A stretch of DNA of 64,000 nucleotides from Epiperipatus broadwayi. Lineage: Eukaryota > Onychophora > Udeonychophora > Euonychophora > Peripatidae. The notes below the pieces were generated by a model, which was not told where the DNA came from, made no database searches, and saw only the letters and a program-made list of their open reading frames with translations. The DNA is taken from positions 1,497,456 to 1,561,455 of the forward strand of contig JAQFVV010012507.1 of the NCBI GenBank assembly GCA_028023455.1, in the 5' to 3' direction. The translations under genes and the position numbers were made by a program. The first letter of the stretch is position 1. The number at the start of each line of letters is the position of its first letter. Positions 1-13,945 of this stretch are shown here, piece by piece.

Positions 1-2
1 AC

Positions 3-755
3 TCAAGAGGAAAATCAACCCTGGCTGCAATCTGGACAAAAGAAACGCTTGAAAATGTGACGGACTGTTTCAGTAATACGGTGCCTCATATGTTATTTGA
101 AACATTTTGCAGGTTTTTTTCACCAACATCGTTAGTACTTGCAGTAACCAATAATCAATGCTCATTATATCGTTTCCCAAAATCATTATTATATGAAGCA
201 ATCACGCAAAATGCACTGTGGGAAACAATCTCTTGTATTGCAAACCATCCAAATTCTCGATATATAACCATTGATTTTTATACTCAGCAGCAAAAAGAAT
301 GTTTTCAATCCACTATTTTAGCACTCGATAATTACGCACTCATAATTATAGATGAAAACTGGAAAAATATAATTACTGGAGTGCTTAAAAATACTTATCT
401 TAAATACAACATACAAGATTTTCAAAAAATGATAAACCCGTTTGGAAAAGTAATTGCCCTACAGCCTATATATTTAAAAGACACACCTATACCGATATGT
501 AGTAATCGTTTTGAATTTAAAATAAAACTACATAAAAACATAGACGCATCAACGATTCCAACACAGATTACAGATCAAGAAAGAGGTCTAAAGCCACATT
601 GTTTTGGCTGTGGACAGAGAGGACACCTAGCAACTCAGTGTGATAGCACAAAAAGCAATCACTGTGAACAAACTAAAATCCTCTCCCCAGAACAACCCAG
701 TGATAATGAAAATAAAATTTATAATAACATATTACATCCATTGGCAACCCAATAA
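3..755 (+). pseudogene. LINE copy A ORF1, N-terminal part with CCHC zinc knuckle
   Basis: The frame is open from the window edge (position 3) to tandem stop codons TAA TAG at 753-758. An in-frame GTG lies at 57, but the open frame runs upstream of it, so the true start is probably outside the window. The visible product is about 250 residues. A CX2CX4HX4C knuckle (CFGCGQRGHLATQC) is encoded at 600-641. Such knuckles in LINE ORF1 proteins bind the element RNA and act in the RNP. The segment before it has no motif I recognise but is compatible with an RRM-like or Gag-like fold. The stops separate it from an open stretch in the same frame (759-1253), so it may once have been one ORF1 of at least 415 residues. 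Confidence 0.8.
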
Positions 756-758
756 TAG

Positions 759-1253
759 AAACCGGAAAAAAACAGGTTCAAACACCCACAAACAAAAATA
801 ATAACAGCAGAATTGCCTATCCCAAAGACCAACCAAAAAAGTAATAACACTAATACTAACACAGACACCCAAGATTCAAACAAAAATAACTCACAAGAAA
901 CCACAACACAAAATATAGCAATTACATCACAGGATCAGCATCTCAATAAAACAAAAGGTGTACCAAGTAAAAATCAACAAACAGAAAATAAACACATACA
1001 GCTATATAATGAAAATATAAATCCAGATAATATAAAGATACCAATAATAAAAAAAACTACAATAATAAACAAAACTGCATCAAACATAATGGATGCAATA
1101 GAAGCCCCTCTTCCACCTATTCAAGAGAATACACCAGAAGGAAAAAGAAAGCCAGGTAGACCACCTAAAAACCATGAATCCAAAAAGGCAAAAAAAACAG
1201 ACCAAAAGCACAACTCATCAGACATATACAACTTAGAAAATGATGAAATATAA
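759..1253 (+). pseudogene. LINE copy A ORF1, C-terminal Asn/Lys-rich part with an AT-hook
   Basis: This frame is the same as the upstream CCHC piece and stays open from just after the TAA TAG pair at 753-758 to a stop at 1251-1253. The first usable start in the sequence is a TTG at 813. The product is very rich in Asn, Thr, Lys and Gln. Near its C-terminus it encodes KRKPGRPPK (about 1143-1169), a textbook AT-hook core (PGRPP), followed by a Lys-rich stretch. AT-hooks bind the minor groove of AT-rich DNA. I infer a DNA-binding C-terminal tail of ORF1, which would suit an element with AAT tails. The sequence between the knuckle and the hook is low complexity. Confidence 0.65.
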
Positions 1254-1467
1254 ATGGATGTAAGCCAACAACAAATGGACAACTGTTCAGTTTCATCACA
1301 AAATGCCTGTATAGAGTCTGAACCAATATTAAATGAAAGAAAAACTGATAATAAACCCAACAAAGTCTTAAATATATATCAGCATCCATCTACTGCAATA
1401 TAAACAAAAATTTAGTATTAAAAATAAATAAAAATCAATACCCTGTTAAAAAAATTATCCTATAAAC
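1254..1467 (+). other. LINE copy A spacer between ORF1 and ORF2
   Basis: About 214 bases separate the ORF1 stop (1251-1253) from the ATG of ORF2 at 1468. The spacer is AT-rich with several stops in each frame. I see no internal ribosome entry or frameshift signal that can be named. Confidence 0.6.
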
Positions 1468-2164
1468 ATGAAGATAAAAATTGGATCTCTCAACATTAGA
1501 GGCTTAAATGCCACCAAAAAACTTTTTGACCTCAAAAAATGGTTACATACAACACAACCACACATACTGGGGCTATTGGAAACAAAAATATACAGCAGCT
1601 CTCAAATTGATCCGTCAAAATATTTAGTCAACCAAGGGTTTTGTGCCTGCTCAAGGCAATCATCATCACCATCAGATGGCACAGGAATAATTATATCCCA
1701 CAACTGCCCTTTCGATTCTTTTAAAATTATATATATTGACTCTAATCTTATCATAATAACACTCCATCATAAAAATATCACACTTAACCTAGTATTTGTA
1801 TATATACCACCAGGCCCTGTCATCATCTCCAGAATAATAGCAACAATAAATTCAATGCTTACAGCAATACCAAATCCCATAATACTCCTGGGAGATTTCA
1901 ACATGACCTACCAAACTTTTGTCACCAAATGGATCCATCAAATAACAATCCCACTTATGAGTGCTGAAGGTTTTCTCCCATCAAACTCAATATCTTTAAA
2001 ATAACAATAGATATAAGTCATTTATTGATTTGTGTTTCTACTCACCAATGTTACATCATTATTTTAATCTTGAACTCTGTCCGTCTATAATCTCAGATCA
2101 TGCTGCCCAGTCCATCACCCTTGACCTAACAAAAATACAGAATACAACAATAGCCCTCCAAAAG
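1468..2164 (+). pseudogene. LINE copy A ORF2, apurinic/apyrimidinic-type endonuclease domain
   Basis: ORF2 starts at a good ATG (1468). The exonuclease-endonuclease-phosphatase fold is recognisable: Asn9 in SLNIRGLN, Glu38 in LLETK, and GDFN at residues 142-145 (1891-1902). A frameshift near 2000 moves the frame; the continuation (from 2003) ends with the conserved SDH motif at 2093-2101, which contains the catalytic His of the family. In-frame stops TAG TGA follow at about 2159-2164. The domain nicks target DNA to prime reverse transcription in this family. All main catalytic motifs are present once the frameshift is allowed for, so the copy decayed fairly recently. Confidence 0.88.
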
Positions 2165-2880
2165 ACTTAGTGAATACTTCTTCCAGCACAAACAACTGAA
2201 TTCTTATATTCAGAAACATATATAATGCTCCAAAAACTTCAAAACATGTCACTTGATCCAGTACAAAAGTATATAGCATTCACCAATATACTTTCATTCA
2301 ACATCAATCATATTACTTGCAATTCAACACCCCCCACCAGATTATTAGCTTTGGCAGATGAACTACATAAAAGAATAACTATTTCCAGACCAACTACAGA
2401 TAATCAAACACAAATTAAAAAACTTACAGAAATGTACAACAATACATGCAATACACTAAAGCAATATGTAGCAATAAAAAAGAAAAATATATACCTTACA
2501 CAACAACATACTTGGACCAGAGCATACATACGGTGGGCATTGGGATACCCATCCACAGTCAGAGTGCCTATGGCACTTGAAATAGATGGCTCTATAACAG
2601 CTGGACATAACATGATAAACCCAATATATCAACACTTTTAAAAAAAACTGCAAAAACAAAGAGTGTACATACCAAATGAAGACATATTTGGAGACCCTGA
2701 AACAGACGCACCAATAACAACAACTGACATTGTATTTCAACTTGCAACAATAACAAACACATGTCACCCAGGACAACAAGGAATTCCCAAATTTGTGTTC
2801 AAACATCTTAGTCACTTCACAGCAAAATACCTGTGCGATCTATCCAATTACATATCCCAAAAAATTTACAACATACAAAG
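2165..2880 (+). pseudogene. LINE copy A ORF2, linker between endonuclease and RT
   Basis: This segment stays in the same frame as the SDH end of the endonuclease and is broken by a stop at 2639-2641. It encodes the Lys/Gln-rich linker and the N-terminal RT extension, with a typical W-x-R-A-x-x-R-W-A-L-G-type stretch (about 2512-2545). Near 2880 the coding similarity moves to the frame of the RT domain, marking a second frameshift. Without these lesions ORF2 would be a single protein of about 1,075 residues spanning 1468-4701. Confidence 0.75.
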
Positions 2881-4701
2881 TCTATACCAATTGCAATGGT
2901 TCCATTTAACAAAAAACCAACAGCAATATCAACTTTATCTAATCTACAACCAATTTCAATGGGACCTTTAGGAATAAAAATTCTTGAAAGAGTAATAAAG
3001 GAAAAAATAGAACAACACATACTCCCTGTGTTATCATCAGCACAATATGCCAAAAAAGGATCATCCATTGGCCAGGGTGCCTTAATGTACAAAACAATTA
3101 TCGAAGTAGTAAAAAAAAGAAAGAAATATGCACCAATTATAGTTCAACTAGACATTGAGGCAGCTTTTGACTCAGTGCCTATAGCCAAATTATTAGACGT
3201 GCTGAAAAAAACAACACCTCCATCCCTACTATATATAATAGCCAATCTGCTACTCAGCCATGAAATTCACATCACATTAAATGGGAAAAAATCACCAGCC
3301 TTCAGACCGAGTCAATCCATCCCACAAGGATCCCTCCTAAGTGCCTTGCTCTTTACAATATATATAAATCCTCTATTAATAGAGATACAGAAAAAAATAA
3401 AAGGCATTCAAATTCCAAACACTGCTTTAAATATATCATGCATAGCCTATATGGATGATGTAACCGTTTTCCTCCCCTCTAAAAAGAACCTCCCCATATT
3501 ACAAGAGATAATCAAGAATTATACCTCAAATTTTAATTTAAAAATTAACACAAATAAAACTGCTGCATGGTCAATATACACAGGCAAGCACTGTACAGAG
3601 ATGTTTAATGGTAAACCATCTGCTTTCCTTGGTTTCCCATTCTTCCTTGGAACCAATGGAATGAGGCAAAAAATTCAAAATAAATTAAAAAAAGATGCTG
3701 AAAAAATCACAGCCTCACTTGAAAAGTCATACCTGTCAATATACGCAAAGGTAGCACTATTTAATCAACTTATAATTACAAAAATTACATACTACACACC
3801 TATAATCAAATTTGCAAAAACATTCATATCTAAAATCTCATTAATCTGTAACAAACTAATATGGAAGAGAAAGACAGTGGCAATCTCTTTAAAAAATCTG
3901 AGCAGACCACCACATAGAAATGGAATTGGACTCCATACAATTAATGCTTTTTACACACAGAAATCAGTAAATCTAATAACAGCAACCATAAAAAGATTTC
4001 CAGACCTGGAGTGTGTAATCAGTATAATACCCACAGACAGACCACCCCCTTCATATGGATATCTATCCACACTGATTGAAGAACTCAAGCCAATATACAA
4101 CAAAATATCACTCAATAATGACAACAAGTATACATACTGGGACATTTATAATATACTATATCCAAACCAGACACCTAATCTACATCCATCAGTTCTTGGG
4201 ATAGACAACTGGCAACTACTGCAACAATTCAGAAAATGGTCATTAGAACCAAACTTTTTTGATTTTCTACTTAAGCTTAATCTCAATGCTCTGCCCACAA
4301 CACATTTCCTTAGATTTCATAGATTCTATACAATTATAGACCCTATATGTGGGCTATGTCATAGAGAAGAAGAGACAGAAGATCATTTTCTTCATTCCTG
4401 CAGTGCCCTAGAAACAATACGTCGCACAATGTTTACCACATACAGAAAGGCTATCATTTCAATTGATGAAATAATAAATACTTTTAAAAAAGGCAACAAC
4501 CCTGCTATCCATGCAGCAACATACAGCCTTTATGCCTACTGGTGTACCAGATGCACTTTTGCACTTGCCAATAACCCTCGATGCCACCCAGCAACATATT
4601 CAATAAAACTAGAACTGTTCAGAAAAAGAGACAGCATCCTAGCTCAACCAGATGTGTTTGCAGCCACATGGTCACACTTGAAACAAAGATCCAGTCTATG
4701 A
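2833..4701 (+). pseudogene. LINE copy A ORF2, reverse transcriptase and C-terminal zinc finger
   Basis: This is the longest open stretch of the window (622 codons from an internal ATG that is probably not the native start). RT motifs are clear: QLDIEAAFDSV (first catalytic Asp, about 3145-3177), IPQGSLLSALLF (about 3328-3363), and the YMDD active site at 3448-3459 inside AYMDDVTVFLPS. The region after the palm has the thumb-like LINE extension. A C-terminal finger CGLCHREEETEDHFLHSC lies at about 4348-4402. The stop TGA is at 4699-4701. The catalytic residues are intact although ORF2 is broken upstream. Confidence 0.93.
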
Positions 4702-4950
4702 AATATAAAGGCCAATAAGATAGATGATGACATTTTCATCATCAGCAATTTTTTCCAACTTCAAAGAGATGCAAGCATAAACTGAACTAAATAGAAACCA
4801 AATTTAAAAACAAGAATAAAAGAAAAGTATGCAGAAATGTTAAAGACTTATATACTGAAAGTTGTAATTTATTTTTCATTAGTAACAAAATCAATATAAT
4901 ACTAGATGTGACTCTGTAACTTTTTAGACTCAATAATTTTTCTTTAATAC
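4702..4950 (+). other. LINE copy A 3' untranslated region
   Basis: The 3'UTR is shared almost base for base with that of copy B (6914-7164). It ends with a degenerate polyadenylation-like CAATAATT before the AAT tail; copy B has CAATAAAG here. This region is normally recognised by the element's own RT. Confidence 0.75.
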
Positions 4951-6913
<1,963 letters not shown>

Positions 6914-7164
6914 AATATAAAGACCAATAAGATAGATGATGACATTTTCAACATCAGCATTTTTTCCAACTTTAAAAAAAAAAAAAAAAAATGCAAGCAT
7001 AAACTGAACTAAATAGAAGACCAAATTTAAAAACAAGAAGAAAAAAAAAGGATGCAGAAAAGATAAAGACTTATATACTGAAAGTTGTAATTTGTTTTTC
7101 ATTTGTAAAAAATCAATATATGACTCTGTAACTTTTTAGACTCAATAAAGTTTTGCTTTGAAAC
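6914..7164 (+). other. LINE copy B 3' untranslated region
   Basis: The segment matches the 3'UTR of copy A, with an oligo-A expansion at about 6973-6990. It ends with CAATAAAG (7142-7149), a canonical polyadenylation hexamer AATAAA, about 15 bases before the AAT tail. Confidence 0.8.
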
Positions 7165-7730
<566 letters not shown>

Positions 7731-9835
7731 TATCTATTTGTTTTATTTTATTCATTTGAACATTTAGTAGAGAGAAAATTAAAAATAAATCTTATTTCTT
7801 AGGATGAAATATTGATTTTTCCCTTAATTTATATTTGTAATTTAAATTTGCATATATTTGCTAACCTGTGTAATGAAGTATTTTTTTCTTTTTTACCTAA
7901 AGTTGGTGTTATTGATCAGCTTATTGAGATAGTGGGGAATAAGGAGATTAACAAACAAAATAAAAAAGACCTGCAAACCAACTTTCAAAGTTGGTTTTCA
8001 TATCCCTACTAACTTTAATAGGTTGATTAACAGCACCAGAAATAAATTACAAAAGAAAGATGTTCTACAGATAATATATGAGATTCCATGCAACAGCCCT
8101 ATATGCATGGCTGTATAAGTACAGGGAATCTAGAGTGAATATCTTAACGATAGTTGTGCAGCACAAATATTTATATAGGTATGTTAAAAGCAACTTGGAA
8201 TAAAAGTCTGTTTTTTTTTTGGAGCTCACAAAACAATTTGATCATAGCCTTGACCCACCGACAGTCAACATAGTTTGTATGGAGAGCAATGGCAGAAAAA
8301 GAAAAGTCAAATAGCTTGGTTTATTGTCAGCCATAAAAATATAAAAAACAAAAGAGAAAACAGTATCCAATTATTTAACCAATGGAATTATTAAATGAAC
8401 TAATTTAAATAAGAATGCATGCATAATTACATTACAGTATAGATAAGTCAGCAATAATAATTAATTTAGGAGAGCTATCATTATGATGAACTTCACAGAA
8501 ATTACACCCAGCTTTAGATTATAAAGAAGAAAGAAACCTCTTCATTACACAGACAAACAAGTGACTGCAAATAAACAATAAAGTTATTTTTTTCTCTATG
8601 CTGATATCCAGCAATAATGATTTTAAATTGTAAATTTTTATCAGGTGACAATTCATTAATAAGTCTATATTAATTGATCTGCTAATGAAAGCTATTTAAG
8701 ATGGTTAAAATGTTATTATTGCTAAGGTAATTATAATTATTCAATAGAGCATTTTAAAATTGAAAAATGTTCATAAACAAAATACTTGAGTTTTTTTTTT
8801 AATTATGTTCACAGTGACTTACAAGTCTAGTTCATGTTTTTAATTAAAAAGTCTAATTTTTTTTTAATAAATAGTTGATGCTGTAGATTCTTTGAAGTAT
8901 GTTTATTTTCTTTAGATACTCTTTTGTCTATGTAGCAGCATTTGACAAACAAATAGTTTTTTGAAGCTGTGAGGCTTCAGACAGAAAGTTGGAATTGCTT
9001 ACCATGGTGAGTATGATGAGATAATAAAAATGTGAAAGTAGTCATTTTAAAGAAATTGAAAGTATCTTTTATATCTTTTTATTTTGCTTCATTACTGAAG
9101 TAATAAAGTAAAAAAATAACCATAGCAACCTTCAAATATCTCCTAAGATCATGTTCTACTATTCAAAAATATTTTATACATCTTTAGCACATTACAATTA
9201 TTCTAAAAAAATTACATATCAAATTGTTTGTAAATTCTAAAAGTAAAAATATATTTCCTTTAAAATAAATTACATACTTTTTACAAGAAAATCAATCACA
9301 TTTTAAAATAATATATTCCTTTTTCATTTATTTTCTCTCACTAAATTATACCATTATTAAACTCTTATTTTTTAAAACAAAACAAAATCTATTTTAAAGC
9401 GTAAAATTAACTAAGAAAGTAAACCAAAACAATCATCTATAAAAACTCTTTTTGTTATGACTATTTTACTATAACTAATGCATTTTTGCTAGCGTAAATC
9501 TTTTATGTCCATTTTAAAATACATGTGTTTATTAACTTACGACTAATTATTTATATAAAACATTCTCTTACACATGTAGGTATATATTACTTATCAAAAA
9601 ATATCGATATTTATTGATTTTAGTATGAAGAAAATAAATATTATCTTTAAAATAAAATTACTCACAATGGATATATATAATAAAATTTCTATAAAAACTA
9701 TTTTTTAAGATAAGGATTTATATCAATATAAATAAGCTAACCAAAATTTTAAAATTGCTCACCAATAACTATAATATACTTGTATATATTTCTTTATTCC
9801 TAAGCATTATCTTAATTTTTATTTATATATAATTA
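7731..9835. other. AT-rich intergenic DNA
   Basis: No gene or transposon protein is visible. The stretch holds a short perfect hairpin (AACCAACTTT/AAAGTTGGTT, about 7976-7997) and an enhancer-like block at 8395-8760, listed separately. The short open frames present are not supported by any recognisable domain or codon pattern. Confidence 0.6.
8395..8760. promoter_or_regulatory. Candidate non-coding regulatory block (homeodomain/POU/FOX-like motifs)
   Basis: The block has no simple repeat and packs motifs typical of developmental enhancers: TGCAAAT with overlapping AAATAAACAATAAA near 8567-8582, CAGGTGACAATTCATTAAT near 8643-8662, and TAATTGATCTGCTAATGA near 8671-8690. Motif clusters are common by chance in AT-rich DNA, so this is a weak call. 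Confidence 0.25.
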
Positions 9836-9965
9836 TTATAATAGGCAAAACTCTCTCCATACAAAAGTGCCACTCTAAACAAGTCAGAGTAACCAATGGA
9901 TGCCAGAATTACTCTGTCTTGCTTAGAGTGGCACTACTGTATGGAGATAGTTTTGCCTATTATAA
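9836..9965. mobile_element. MITE copy 1, 130-bp hairpin element
   Basis: The two halves are imperfect inverted repeats. The ends read TTATAATAGGCAAAACT and its complement AGTTTTGCCTATTATAA, and the match continues through AGTGCCACTCTAA and CAGAGTAA. The loop is about 20 bases. The element has no coding capacity. The same terminal sequences and the CAGAGTAAnCAATGGAT block occur in a longer element at 38751-39051, so this is a dispersed family and probably a deletion derivative of a DNA transposon. Flanking TA-type duplications are possible but cannot be told from the AT-rich ends. Confidence 0.85.
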
Positions 9966-11524
9966 CAACAGTTATGAGCAAGCATGGAAGATAGTGATCA
10001 TGTGATGTTTTAACGTTATGTAATTCTTACTAATATGGGAGAATGTATGTATTCGATACTGTTTGTTACTCACATATTAATTCTCATTATAATTATTTTT
10101 ATAATTAATTTGTATATGAAATAGTTATATAGAGGATAGATATGTGTGTGTTGAAAATAAATCATTAGTGAATAATATACTTTAAAAAGAAAAAAATATT
10201 GCCTGTCATAATAGAATTTTCAAAATAATTAGTCTATATTCTGATATATATACACACACATCCAAGGGTCTTACAAAATGATATATATAATGATGAATAA
10301 CAATCGTAATTAATTTTAAATGAATTGTGTTTTTTTTATTATATATAAATTGTTTAATAGTATATGTCATTCTTATTTTATTATCTCATTCCAAATGCAT
10401 GCCAAGAAAATTTCTATTGATCCTGAAACACCATGTTCTGAACTAGACAGGTGCAGAAATGTTGATGGTGAAATATTGGGAAAATGTTGCCAGATGGTAT
10501 TTTATCTTTGGGTATTTTTCTAATTAAAAGTGAAATTCAAGATTGAAGGTTTAATATAGTACATAGTCCATATAAAAATGCTTTTTGATAAAAGTGAAGC
10601 ATGACTTTCTGAGGGACAGGTTGATTTATAGCGATCAGAAAGTATAATCTGATTATCTCATATGAAATATAAGTGATTCATGGCTTGATTATAATCAGTA
10701 GTATTAATTTTAATTAAGCTTAAAAAATTAATTTTTTATAATGATAAAGAAAGTAGCATTAGAATGGATGGCTTATTACATTACATGAAGGAAATCCATA
10801 TATATGCTTGAATTTATCTGTATGTATATTTATGAGTTACTAAGTCAGGCATCATCCAATTTCCTGTCACAATATATATATATTTAATTATAATGTTCAA
10901 GATTATTCTCTTAAAGTTACTGTAGTTTGATGACTCAATTTGTTTATGTTAAATATCAATTAGCACTAAAGTATTACATGATCACATTTCCTATACTAGC
11001 ACATTAAAGTATTATTTGGATTATGTATATATAAAATAATAATCAGTTTTAAACATTTAACAACAGTCTATTCAAGCAATTTTCTATAATCTTACTTTGG
11101 CAATAAGAGTAGTTAGATGTGTATAAAAAGTCTTTTAAAATAATATTCAGAAATTAAACTATAAAATACATAAATTTCATAATTTTATTTTTGAATTAGT
11201 TTGTTTTTTGTTGTTGTTGTTATTTGTAAATGAAATAAGTTTATGTAAAGAATTGTTGACAATGTAACAAATATTTACATTATTTCTATTAGAGAAATTC
11301 ATTAAAAAAGGTTTGATTAATTTAAGTACTACTTTAATTTTTCACTTTATCTTTATTAATATTATATTGTCTCTTCATTAATTAAGTTTTCATTTCATTT
11401 AAAATTCAGAATATTCAAAATTTTATTTTAATATATTTTAATCACAAACTCTGAGAATAATATTAATTTATTTTTAATGAAAAAAGATTTTCATTTTAAT
11501 TATGAGAATGTGTAGTATATATTC

Positions 11525-11710
11525 AGGTGACTTTAACTTTCAGAAAACAACCTATTTTCAGAGTATTTCAGCTGTCAATAAAGTAACTGCTGATTATCCA
11601 GGATTTATATTTTGTCATAACAATTTTTCTTGTTTCTCATAATGTCTCTGATAAATACTTGAAAACTGTAATGATGGTTTCATCAGTAGATGGAAGCTCT
11701 AATTAGTAAA
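11525..11710. promoter_or_regulatory. Candidate non-coding conserved-type block
   Basis: A non-repetitive block contains TGTCAATAAAG, GATTATCC and AGCTCTAATTAG, resembling homeodomain sites, inside otherwise very AT-rich sequence. No frame is open through it. The call is only by composition and motif density. Confidence 0.2.
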
Positions 11711-13559
11711 AAAAAATATTATGTATTATTGAAATAAACATTTTCTAGTGGAATTATAACAGTAATGAACAATTTGTAATTGAGTCTCACTTTACTAAGA
11801 TAAAATTTGAAATAATCAAATAAATGCATTTTTACTCATATGTCCTTAATTTTTAATATGTAGTAATTATTTTTTAAGTATGTAGTATTTTAAAATATAT
11901 ATTATTTATTTATTTTTATTTTTGAAAATTTACAATTTAAGATAAGGACCTCTATTATATTTTTACTTGTTCAATATATTATAAATAATAATAATCAGAA
12001 AATAATAAATTCTTACAACAGCTATATAAATATCAAATTTTTATATACATAAAAAGCCTTTTTCAGCATCTGATTTGGTGACCTTTTCAAATGGTAATAA
12101 TTATGTTAATGAACAATTGCAGACATAAAACTATCTAGTGTTCAATAATGAAATTAAAACAACCAATACCAATATAAATCATTAAAATAAATCAAAACCT
12201 ACATATAAATCCAGTAATTACAAAATAATTGACTATATCATACAATATAATAAATAAAATAAATTACTTGCATTTTATATATATATGTCAATTTATATAA
12301 TTTTCCATTCATTTTTAATTAACCAATTATTAACCAAATTTATAGAAGTCTTGTAAGTATTCATACAATTATTTAAATTATTTTTAATATGTTTTGTATA
12401 TTTGTATACTAAAAATGCTTTTAAAATATTTACCTAATTATTATTATTATTGCAAAAATATTAACCAATATAACAAAAAGCATATTTTTTAAAACAATAA
12501 GTACATTAATATAATAAATTATTTCTGAAAATCACAATTAGATTCTAAAAATGTGCAAATAGGGGCATAATTTTTTTTATGATACCATGACAAAAGAGTT
12601 CAAATAAACACTAAATAAAATAACATCATTCTACATATATTTATAAATATTTTAATGGATAAAAATTAATGTGTGTATATAAATAATTAACATAGTAAAT
12701 ATAAATAATTAGAATGGTTAACAAAATTATATATGTATATATATTTAATGTAATCATTACTCTGATTACGATGATCAACTAACCTATACAATCTAGCACT
12801 GAAGATTAAGTTAAGCTTAATTATTCCCAAAAAAAATTTTTTAATTTCTTTTTCTAAATTAAATTTAAAACTAAGCATCAGGTACTAAGATTTCTAAATA
12901 AAAAGTTTATCTCTGGATAATTATTGACATGCATCCATCATCATTTATAAATTCTTATTATTATCACAGCATACCCTCCCCCAATTGGATTACATGATTT
13001 TCTCAGGGTTTATGGATGTTAATGGCATATGTTTGAAATGAGTTCAAAAAGCAAAAACAAACTAAATTGATTAATAATAAAAAATAACCTAACAATTTAT
13101 TTACAACAAATAAAAAAGTCATTGCTTTCAACTACCAGAAAAATTCAAATTATTGAAAATAAGAAAAAATAACACTTATCAATATTATAACTTAAACCTG
13201 TATGAATAAATATAAAGACAAGATCTTATCAAATGTCAAATTTTAAAGTTATAAACCATGGTTTACTGCAGATATCAAATATTTACTACATATTCACACA
13301 CATTCTTAGCAATCCAGTTTTCAATGTGATTATCTACTTCAAGTATTGGGATGATAGATAGTGTATATGGTAGATCTTATAACAGATTAAATTTTTTTTT
13401 TTATTTCATGGTTTTTTTTTCTTAAAGCAATTCAATTTCATGCATGTTCTATGTAATTTACTTTCATCTCTGAATATAACTACGTAGTCCCCCAAGTTTT
13501 TTGACCAGGATAATTAAAGTTTTTAATCAATCATATTAAATAGTATTTTAATAACTACT

Positions 13560-13760
13560 GTTGTCATGATTGCTCAGATAAAATGAGTACTGAAAAATGC
13601 TTTATAATAGCAACTAGTCACAGTTACCCAAAGTTATTCTGGGGGAAACTGATTTAATCAGCAGTTTTTACTATCTGCATGGAATCACTCTGCACTGCTT
13701 TATTTTTGAGTTAAGATTTAGATTAGACAACTGCAGTTTCTTCTCAGACATATCAATAGT
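13560..13760. promoter_or_regulatory. Candidate non-coding conserved-type block
   Basis: The block has a markedly more balanced composition than its surroundings and an imperfect dyad (CTGATTTAATCAG at about 13649-13661). It lies about 190 bp upstream of the 5' LTR of Gypsy-1. No coding frame is recognisable. Confidence 0.2.
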
Positions 13761-13945
13761 TCACAACATGATTTTTTAACACCTAGCATACATTCAAGTC
13801 TATATATATTTATATCAGGATGTTTATAAAAAAAAACATTCTTATCCAGATTTAATAACTTTATTTAATATATATTTTTCTCAAAACATATTTTTTAATC
13901 TTTTCTTCATTCTCTAAATTATTTTATAAATGATTATATATATAT

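Larger units (their letters stand above)
1..4950 (+). mobile_element. Non-LTR retrotransposon (LINE) copy A, nearly full length, 5' end outside window
   Basis: This is a two-ORF LINE. ORF1 carries a CCHC zinc knuckle and ORF2 carries an apurinic-type endonuclease followed by reverse transcriptase and a C-terminal CxxC...HxxxxC finger. After the ORF2 stop at 4699-4701 comes a 3'UTR of about 250 bp, then an (AAT)n tail from 4951. The reading frame of ORF1 is already open at position 3, so the 5' end lies outside the window. The order ORF1/EN/RT/finger fits the L1/Tx1-like or jockey/CR1-like superfamilies; I cannot choose the clade by eye. Stops and frameshifts in ORF1 and ORF2 make this copy dead. 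Confidence 0.93.
9966..13945. other. AT-rich intergenic DNA
   Basis: I see no gene. An exon-like open segment at 10396-10497 (Cys-rich, CSELDRCRNVDGEILGKCC) lacks splice sites that I can defend. Two blocks with lower AT content stand out, 11525-11710 and 13560-13760 (listed separately). The remainder is low-complexity A/T runs. Confidence 0.55.

Noticed and set aside
3951-4145. 64-codon minus-strand frame repeated exactly at 6163-6357
   Set aside because: The repetition comes from LINE copies A and B; the coding strand is plus (RT).
10320-10523. Possible exon encoding a Cys-rich stretch
   Set aside because: No acceptor AG or donor GT at sensible positions, no domain, and no neighbouring exon.
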